Assembly: GCF_026162625.1 (NCBI RefSeq)
Contig: NZ_JAOTBD010000016.1
Coordinates: forward strand, 1-64,000
Source: Paracoccus beibuensis
GTDB taxonomy: Bacteria; Pseudomonadota; Alphaproteobacteria; Rhodobacterales; Rhodobacteraceae
Length of the DNA stretch: 64,000 nt
Direction: 5' to 3'
This document shows, piece by piece, positions 59,949 through 64,000 of this stretch (the stretch's first letter is position 1; each line of letters starts with the position of its first letter). A model generated the notes under the pieces. It was not told where the DNA came from, made no database searches, and saw nothing but the letters and a program-made list of their open reading frames with translations. Position numbers and translations under genes: made by a program.

Positions 59949-60272
59949 TTACGCGTTCCTGCGAACCCAAACGTATTGCCGAGTCCTTCGGACCAGCCAA
60001 ACAAGAAGGACGCCGATAACCAGTGCAGCATCCCATCGCCCAGCAGAAACAGCGTTGGCTGCCGCAATTGCAAGGATTATGCCAAAGAAGATACCCGAAC
60101 CCCGACGCCGGTAATTCGCGCCGCAACCTGCACAGACACGATAGCCCGACCGGACTTCGGTGCCACAATGCCCGCAAAATCGGGCCGGGTCATGATCGCT
60201 ATGATCTCGATGAAGATGCGTCACATTGCTTGTCCTTGCTGTTTGCGGTGATGCGACGTTGCCGTGCATCAC
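59949..60272 (-). CDS. Zinc-ribbon membrane protein
   Basis: 107 residues. FCGHCGTEV and VCAGCGANY form a double-CxxC zinc ribbon, followed by one or two membrane helices (GIFFGIILAIAAANAVSAG and ALVIGVLLVWLV). The family of zinc-ribbon plus membrane anchor proteins is common and its function is unknown. It overlaps the 3' end of the next upstream gene on the same strand. Confidence 0.68.
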   Translation of the reverse strand: MMHGNVASPQTARTSNVTHLHRDHSDHDPARFCGHCGTEVRSGYRVCAGCGANYRRRGSGIFFGIILAIAAANAVSAGRWDAALVIGVLLVWLVRRTRQYVWVRRNA

Positions 60273-60390
60273 AGCGCGCCTTTAGCTTGCGCCAGGTTGC
60301 ATTATACGCGCTGACGAGCTTCGCCTTTTCTGCTTCGATCTCTAGCAGCTCATGGCGTTCGGCAGGCGTGAGATGATCTTTCCACGACAT
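60199..60390 (-). CDS. Small helical protein
   Basis: 63 residues starting MSWKDHLTPAERHELLEIEAEK. It is almost wholly helical and charged, probably a coiled coil, and ends KDKQCDASSSRS. The start at 60390 was chosen over longer in-frame options because it begins the conserved-looking part. It overlaps the zinc-ribbon gene by 74 nt, so the two share an operon. No family recognised. Confidence 0.55.
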   Translation of the reverse strand: MSWKDHLTPAERHELLEIEAEKAKLVSAYNATWRKLKARCDARQRRITANSKDKQCDASSSRS

Positions 60391-60499
60391 AAGCAATAGT
60401 ATGCTATTTTTCCGCATAGTTCTACTAAGCATCCCCCAAACTCGGCGCTGAACGGGCATATTGCTTGACGAGGTGGGGGGGCTACGCGGTAAGGCTTTT

Positions 60500-60514
60500 G
60501 TTCACGTATTGTTC
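60500..60514 (+). promoter_or_regulatory. LexA box of umuDC
   Basis: GTTCACGTATTGTTC matches the alphaproteobacterial SOS box GTTC-N7-GTTC exactly and lies 12 bp upstream of the umuD start. It predicts SOS induction of umuDC. Confidence 0.85.
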
Positions 60515-60525
60515 TAGGCCCTCAC

Positions 60526-60954
60526 ATGCACCTACGACCTATCAAAGTCACGCTCGTAGATTGCCAGATGCCCTTGGCATCTTTTCCTGTACCTGCTGGC
60601 TTTCCATCGCCTGCTGCCGACGATCTTGAGGATACCGTTGATCCCATCAAGTGGGTTGTGCGGCATGAACACGCCACTTTCTGGTGGCGCGTTTCAGGCG
60701 ACTCTTTGGAGGCCGAGGGCATTCTTGACGGGGATCTGATCGCAGTAGATCGCGCTGGCCGGCGCCGCAGCGGTCGCGTCGTCTTGGCTTTGATCGACGG
60801 AGAAATCACGGTCAAGAAGCTCGCCAAGAGGGGCGGCCTGTGGTTTCTGGACCCACGCGCGCGCAGTGACGCTTATGAGCCAATCCCGGTCACAGAAACG
60901 ACCGAGATTTGGGGCGTCGTCGCTGGTGTAGTCCGCCGCCTTCCTATCGAGTAA
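60526..60954 (+). CDS. umuD: UmuD-like polymerase V subunit (S24 protease)
   Basis: 142 residues. A cleavage region FPVPAGFPSPAADD (probable Ala24-Gly25), the catalytic Ser60 in RVSGDSLEAEGI and Lys97 in GEITVKKLA. UmuD is cut with RecA help to UmuD', which joins UmuC in error-prone polymerase V. The ATG is 12 bp after a LexA box. The umuC gene starts 6 nt later. Confidence 0.9.
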   Translation: MHLRPIKVTLVDCQMPLASFPVPAGFPSPAADDLEDTVDPIKWVVRHEHATFWWRVSGDSLEAEGILDGDLIAVDRAGRRRSGRVVLALIDGEITVKKLAKRGGLWFLDPRARSDAYEPIPVTETTEIWGVVAGVVRRLPIE

Positions 60955-60960
60955 GGCCCC

Positions 60961-62253
60961 ATGCTCGAAGCGTCTGCAGCTCCGATAGCTTTGATCGACT
61001 GCAACAACTTCTATGTTAGTTGCGAGCGCGTTTTCGACCCGTCGCTGCACGGCATTCCAGTCATCGTCCTGTCGAACAATGACGGCTGCGCCGTAGCTAG
61101 GTCGGACGAGGCCAAGGCCCTCGGCATTGAAATGGGCGCACCTGTTTTCAAGATGCGCGAGCTGATGGAGCGGCACGGGGTCAAGGCTCTGTCCTCGAAC
61201 TACACCCTCTATGGCGACATGAGCCGGCGCGTGGTCGAGGTGCTGCACAGCTATTCCCCGCGCCTGGATGTCTATTCGATTGACGAGACCTTTGTTGATC
61301 TGACGGGGTTTGGGGACCGGATGGAGGCTCATGCCGCCCGAATGCGTGCGGCCGTCCGGATCGAGACAGGGATACCAACCTGCGTCGGCATCGGGCCAAC
61401 CAAGACCCTTTCCAAGCTGGCAAACTATGCCGCCAAGAAGAACCCGATCTTTTCCGGGGTCTGCAACCTGATGAACGCAGACGTGCGGGACTATGTGATG
61501 CGCCGCATCCCGATAGGCGAGATCTGGGGGGTGGGGTCCGCAACCGAGGCCAAGCTGACCGCGCAGGGCATCAAGACGGCTGCCGAGCTGCGGGACATGC
61601 CGCTCGCCCTCGGGCGGAAGATCGGCACCGTCGTTCTCGAGCGCCTGGTGGCCGAGCTGCGCGGCATTCCCTGCGTCGATTTCGAGGACGTGCCGCCGCA
61701 GCGCAAAGGAATGGCCGTGACCCGCTCCGCGGGCACGCCCATGACAAGTTTTGATGTTCTGGCCCAGGCCATCACAGCCCATGCCACCCGCGCTGCTGAG
61801 AAGCTACGACAACACGGCCTTGTCGCCGGCACCTTGACAGTTTTCTACCACACGAACCCACACAAGTCCGATAGGCCGCAGCATTCCGCCTCGCCCATCA
61901 TCCGCCTGCACCCAATGTCGAACCATACCTTTGATTTGGTCGACGCCGCAGTTGCCGCCGCGCGGCGGGGCTGGAAGGGAGATCCAACCGGGAACGGGCA
62001 CAGCTACACCAAAGCTGGCGTCATCCTCGATGACCTTCTAGCCGAAGCCGACCGGCCGGCCATGCTGTTCCAGCCTGACCGGCCGCATGATGCCCGACTG
62101 ACCGCCGCACTTGACGCGATCAACGACCGCTTTGGCAAAAAGACGATGGTGCTGGCGCGCGAAGGCTTTGATCGGCGCTGGACCACGCGCGCCGAGTTGC
62201 GCTCACCGCGGTACACCACCCGGCTCAGTGAATTGCCTACCGTGCAGGTCTAG
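60961..62253 (+). CDS. umuC: UmuC-like DNA polymerase V catalytic subunit
   Basis: 430 residues of Y-family polymerase: the N-terminal catalytic [15 protein letters not shown], the second carboxylate pair in [25 protein letters not shown], and the C-terminal little-finger with the RudimentAry beta-clamp region near [12 protein letters not shown]. It carries out translesion synthesis under SOS. It is co-transcribed with umuD; a terminator follows. Confidence 0.93.
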   Translation: MLEASAAPIALIDCNNFYVSCERVFDPSLHGIPVIVLSNNDGCAVARSDEAKALGIEMGAPVFKMRELMERHGVKALSSNYTLYGDMSRRVVEVLHSYSPRLDVYSIDETFVDLTGFGDRMEAHAARMRAAVRIETGIPTCVGIGPTKTLSKLANYAAKKNPIFSGVCNLMNADVRDYVMRRIPIGEIWGVGSATEAKLTAQGIKTAAELRDMPLALGRKIGTVVLERLVAELRGIPCVDFEDVPPQRKGMAVTRSAGTPMTSFDVLAQAITAHATRAAEKLRQHGLVAGTLTVFYHTNPHKSDRPQHSASPIIRLHPMSNHTFDLVDAAVAAARRGWKGDPTGNGHSYTKAGVILDDLLAEADRPAMLFQPDRPHDARLTAALDAINDRFGKKTMVLAREGFDRRWTTRAELRSPRYTTRLSELPTVQV

Positions 62254-62291
62254 GGGCCCTAAACCTCCAGAGCCGGAAAATAGATCAAGTG

Positions 62292-62322
62292 AAAGCCCCG
62301 GCCGCAGAGCGGTCGGGGCTTC
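62292..62322 (+). terminator. Rho-independent terminator after umuC
   Basis: AAGCCCCGGCC pairs with GGTCGGGGCTT across a 7-nt loop, followed by CCTTT. It lies about 40 bp after the umuC stop. The arms pair with one G-T mismatch. Confidence 0.75.
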
Positions 62323-62459
62323 CTTTCTGTCCTCGATCCGGTAAGATGAGGCGTCAACCAAGACATCCTCTTCGGATGCGGCTCTGCAATGTGTCCAGCG
62401 TTGCAGGGCCTTTTTCATGATCTGGGGCAGAGCCGGATCATGAGCCTTTACCGGTCTAG

Positions 62460-62540
62460 TCACGCCATCAAGGCTAGACTAATGATCGCTACAACGAGTT
62501 GAGCGATCATGAGGATCAGCACAGCTTGCTTATAAGCCAT
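62460..62540 (-). CDS. Single-helix membrane peptide, 26 residues
   Basis: MAYKQAVLILMIAQLVVA then IISLALMA: two charged or polar residues at the front and one long hydrophobic helix. The ribosome site AAAGGAGAGG is almost ideal, 4-8 nt from the ATG. Peptides of this form are typical of type I toxins and holin-like peptides, and of small stress peptides. No antisense RNA was recognised. The peptide is too short for many gene finders. Confidence 0.55.
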   Translation of the reverse strand: MAYKQAVLILMIAQLVVAIISLALMA

Positions 62541-62959
62541 AGCCTCTCCTTTCTGCCGTCTCCGTGGTTTCTGAACCTACTCTGCCGGACCAGACCTTGC
62601 GGTTTGAGCGAAGCTGAGGACAAAATGTAGCCCTCCACTCCTATTTGGCTATGGGCGTAAGAGCAGCAGATCAACTGCTATTTTGTATCCAATGGCGCAC
62701 TTAGCTGTTGACAGGAAGACAGTCAAAGTCGCGCATGGATTCGCGCACAAACCACCACTCCCTGAGCAGGCGGATGGTGGGCGTATAGTTTTTCTTCACC
62801 CAACTTCAAAGGTATAGGTGACTTACTCACCATTCTATCCACAGGCATACCAGCAGTCTATCCGCAGGTAACGCACACCAGTTGCCAATCTACCACAATC
62901 CAGAGGCAAATTAAGATTTTGCACGGGCCGTCGCAGGATGAACGAAGATCAGTGACAGC
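62541..62959. other. AT-richer non-coding interval with repeat pair
   Basis: About 420 bp with no gene. TCTATCCACAGG (62834-62845) and TCTATCCGCAGG (62857-62868) are near-identical, 23 bp apart, and resemble DnaA boxes loosely. The interval also contains the promoter of the 26-residue peptide at its left edge. It is lower in GC than its neighbours. Confidence 0.45.
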
Positions 62960-63694
62960 CTAACCAAAAACACGCTTTCCGTCGGCGGCGGCATCCTTTG
63001 GAACACCAAGGCGGCCGCCGCGGTCACAGGCGTCCAGTTCGATGTTCAGGCATTCGCCGGCCCGTGCGCGGACCAGCTCGATCAGCCAGCGCGCGCGGCC
63101 AACGCCGGGAACCGGCAACGGTGCTGACGGCACGACGGAGATCCGCCACCGCGTAGCGGATGCAGTCGGCAGTCCGAAGTCACTGGCATCCGCCTGCCGT
63201 CGCCAGCGCCGGATCGCTATACCCATTGTTCCGGTGCCCTTGGCGGCCAGGTGCAGCCGCCGTGAAGCCGTCATCGACATTTGTGCGACTTCACCCACGA
63301 CAGCAGCCAGCCCCCCGTGGCGCAAGCCTTCTTCCATCGAGGCCAAGACAGTCTTGTTGTCACCAGCCTCTACGTAGATCACGCGGTCGGGCGGAAGGCC
63401 CGCCTGCTCCAACCCCGGCGCAAAGGCATCGGCTTCCGTCATGCACCAAAGAACCTGACCAGGCAGGCGCGCGGCGATGCCTGCGGCAAAGCAGGCTGCC
63501 GCGGCCCCGTCCACCGTGCTATTTCCGCCCCCCGCGACTTCATGCAAAGAGCCGCGCGCCAGACCGCCGCCTGGCAGGCGCCGGTCAAGCTCAGGCACAC
63601 CGAAGGGTAGGACAGAATGAGCCCGCGCAGCCTCGCCCTCGATATGCGCCACGCGGGCGCGGAGGTCGACAAGTTTGGGATCGGACACGGACAT
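62960..63694 (-). CDS. imuA: ImuA-like SOS mutagenesis protein
   Basis: 244 residues. The RecA/SulA-like fold is recognisable: FGVPELDRRLPGGGLARGSLHEV, then GQVLWCMTEADAFAPGL, IYVEAGDNKTVLASMEEGLRHGG. The nucleotide-binding loop is degenerate (AGGGNSTVDG). ImuA normally works with ImuB and DnaE2, encoded downstream, but no such genes follow here; the strand is empty up to the umuC end. A LexA box lies 42 bp upstream. Confidence 0.88.
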   Translation of the reverse strand: MSVSDPKLVDLRARVAHIEGEAARAHSVLPFGVPELDRRLPGGGLARGSLHEVAGGGNSTVDGAAAACFAAGIAARLPGQVLWCMTEADAFAPGLEQAGLPPDRVIYVEAGDNKTVLASMEEGLRHGGLAAVVGEVAQMSMTASRRLHLAAKGTGTMGIAIRRWRRQADASDFGLPTASATRWRISVVPSAPLPVPGVGRARWLIELVRARAGECLNIELDACDRGGRLGVPKDAAADGKRVFG

Positions 63695-63735
63695 GGCGCA
63701 ACGGGTCCTTGGGCGGGATGACGATCAACGGCGAT

Positions 63736-63750
63736 GTTCTCTTTTCGTTC
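63736..63750. promoter_or_regulatory. LexA box of imuA
   Basis: GTTCTCTTTTCGTTC on the plus strand matches GTTC-N7-GTTC exactly, 42 bp upstream of the imuA start. It reads in the opposite direction to imuA, so its orientation differs from the umuD box; regulation of imuA is the most plausible role since no plus-strand gene follows. Confidence 0.75.
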
Positions 63751-63765
63751 TCATATCGAGCGGAG

Positions 63766-64000
63766 TCAATCGAGCACAACGCCGCTGCTTCTCAGCTTGG
63801 CGGCCTTCTTGTCGATGCGCGCTATGTGCTTGTCCCAATCGTCAGACCAGCCTTGGGCTTTCGCCTTCATGCAGAGCTTGCGCGCCTCACTGAACCGTCC
63901 CTGTTTTTCGAAGATGATCCGCAACTGCCTGTAGCCGGCATGTGCCGGGATGAACTCAAGGTTCTCTGGCTCTAGGAACTTCGCTGCCGCCTCGGGAGCG
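63766..64000 (-). CDS. Hypothetical protein, 3' end only (gene continues beyond the window)
   Basis: The leftward frame enters from the window edge and ends at 63766 with 77 residues visible: EPENLEFIPAHAGYRQLRIIFEKQGRF, then SEARKLCMKAKAQGWSDDWDK and DKKAAKLRS. It is helical and resembles a conserved hypothetical protein family whose name I do not recall. The start and full length cannot be seen. Confidence 0.6.
   Translation of the reverse strand, partial: APEAAAKFLEPENLEFIPAHAGYRQLRIIFEKQGRFSEARKLCMKAKAQGWSDDWDKHIARIDKKAAKLRSSGVVLD

Noticed and set aside
59719..60177. Leftward 152-residue frame overlapping the zinc-ribbon gene
   Set aside because: No start codon close to the part that looks coding, and the N-terminal half is the shadow of the zinc-ribbon gene.
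62834..62868. DnaA boxes or replication origin
   Set aside because: The two TCTATCCrCAGG words are near the TTATCCACA consensus but only two are present, with no rep gene beside them. Kept as a repeat pair only.

Overview
This window looks like part of a large conjugative plasmid, or an integrated conjugative element, from an alphaproteobacterium of the Rhodobacteraceae type (Paracoccus or Roseobacter relatives). The evidence is the high GC content, LexA boxes of the alphaproteobacterial form GTTC-N7-GTTC, and a VirB/VirC/VirD conjugation system like that of Agrobacterium. Small plasmid families are also present (DUF982, DUF3606, ArdC), and no rRNA, tRNA or core housekeeping genes are seen. 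No certain replication origin or repABC operon is visible.

Layout. (1) 1-4.4 kb: an ardC antirestriction gene behind a hairpin-rich leader, small plasmid genes, and a VapBC toxin-antitoxin pair with a GIY-YIG protein. (2) 4.4-5.35 kb: structured non-coding DNA ending in a second copy of the ardC leader. (3) 5354-27490: a roughly 22 kb island that appears to have inserted into that second leader copy. The leader is cut at CCGATT, the sequence resumes with CCGATT at 27491, and the two island ends carry a 15/16 matching inverted repeat. Its cargo is a three-gene ABC-ATPase/middle component/nuclease-like set (ABC-3C type), a FitAB toxin-antitoxin pair, a serine resolvase and a large metal and envelope block. 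The metal block holds three L,D-transpeptidases, an M23 peptidase, DUF411, a MerR regulator with a Zn/Cd/Pb P-type ATPase, lspA, DsbB/DsbA, two SCO1 proteins, PCuAC, a cation antiporter and a CDF exporter. MerR-type operators lie in front of several of these units. (4) 26.6-28.6 kb: decayed DNA with gene remnants. (5) 28.6-37.2 kb: DNA-processing genes for conjugation. virC2-virC1 face left and virD1-virD2-virD4 face right; between them lie a 56-unit array of 8-bp repeats and an oriT-like block of inverted repeats.

(6) 37.4-41.7 kb: a type IIG-like restriction-modification protein and an abortive-infection family protein, carried between virD4 and the virB operon. (7) 41.8-45.3 kb: an IS481-family element interrupted by an IS66-family element, both with intact target duplications. 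(8) 45.3-56.7 kb: a leftward virB operon ordered virB1-2-3-4-7, a transglycosylase with VirB5-like ends, then virB5-8-9-10-11, a small gene and virB6. Most genes overlap by 1-4 nt. (9) 57-60.4 kb: a resolvase, secreted and small membrane proteins, and a winged-helix protein. (10) 60.5-64 kb: an SOS module of umuDC (+) and imuA (-), each next to a LexA box, and an incomplete gene at the window edge.

Together the genes describe a self-transmissible element. VirC/VirD2/VirD4 process and recruit DNA, VirB builds the channel, ArdC protects the incoming strand, and the toxin-antitoxin pairs, restriction-modification protein and ABC-3C system stabilise and defend it. The island supplies metal and envelope-stress tolerance, and error-prone polymerase V genes respond to DNA damage. 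Most product names rest on recognised motifs in the translations. No database search was run.
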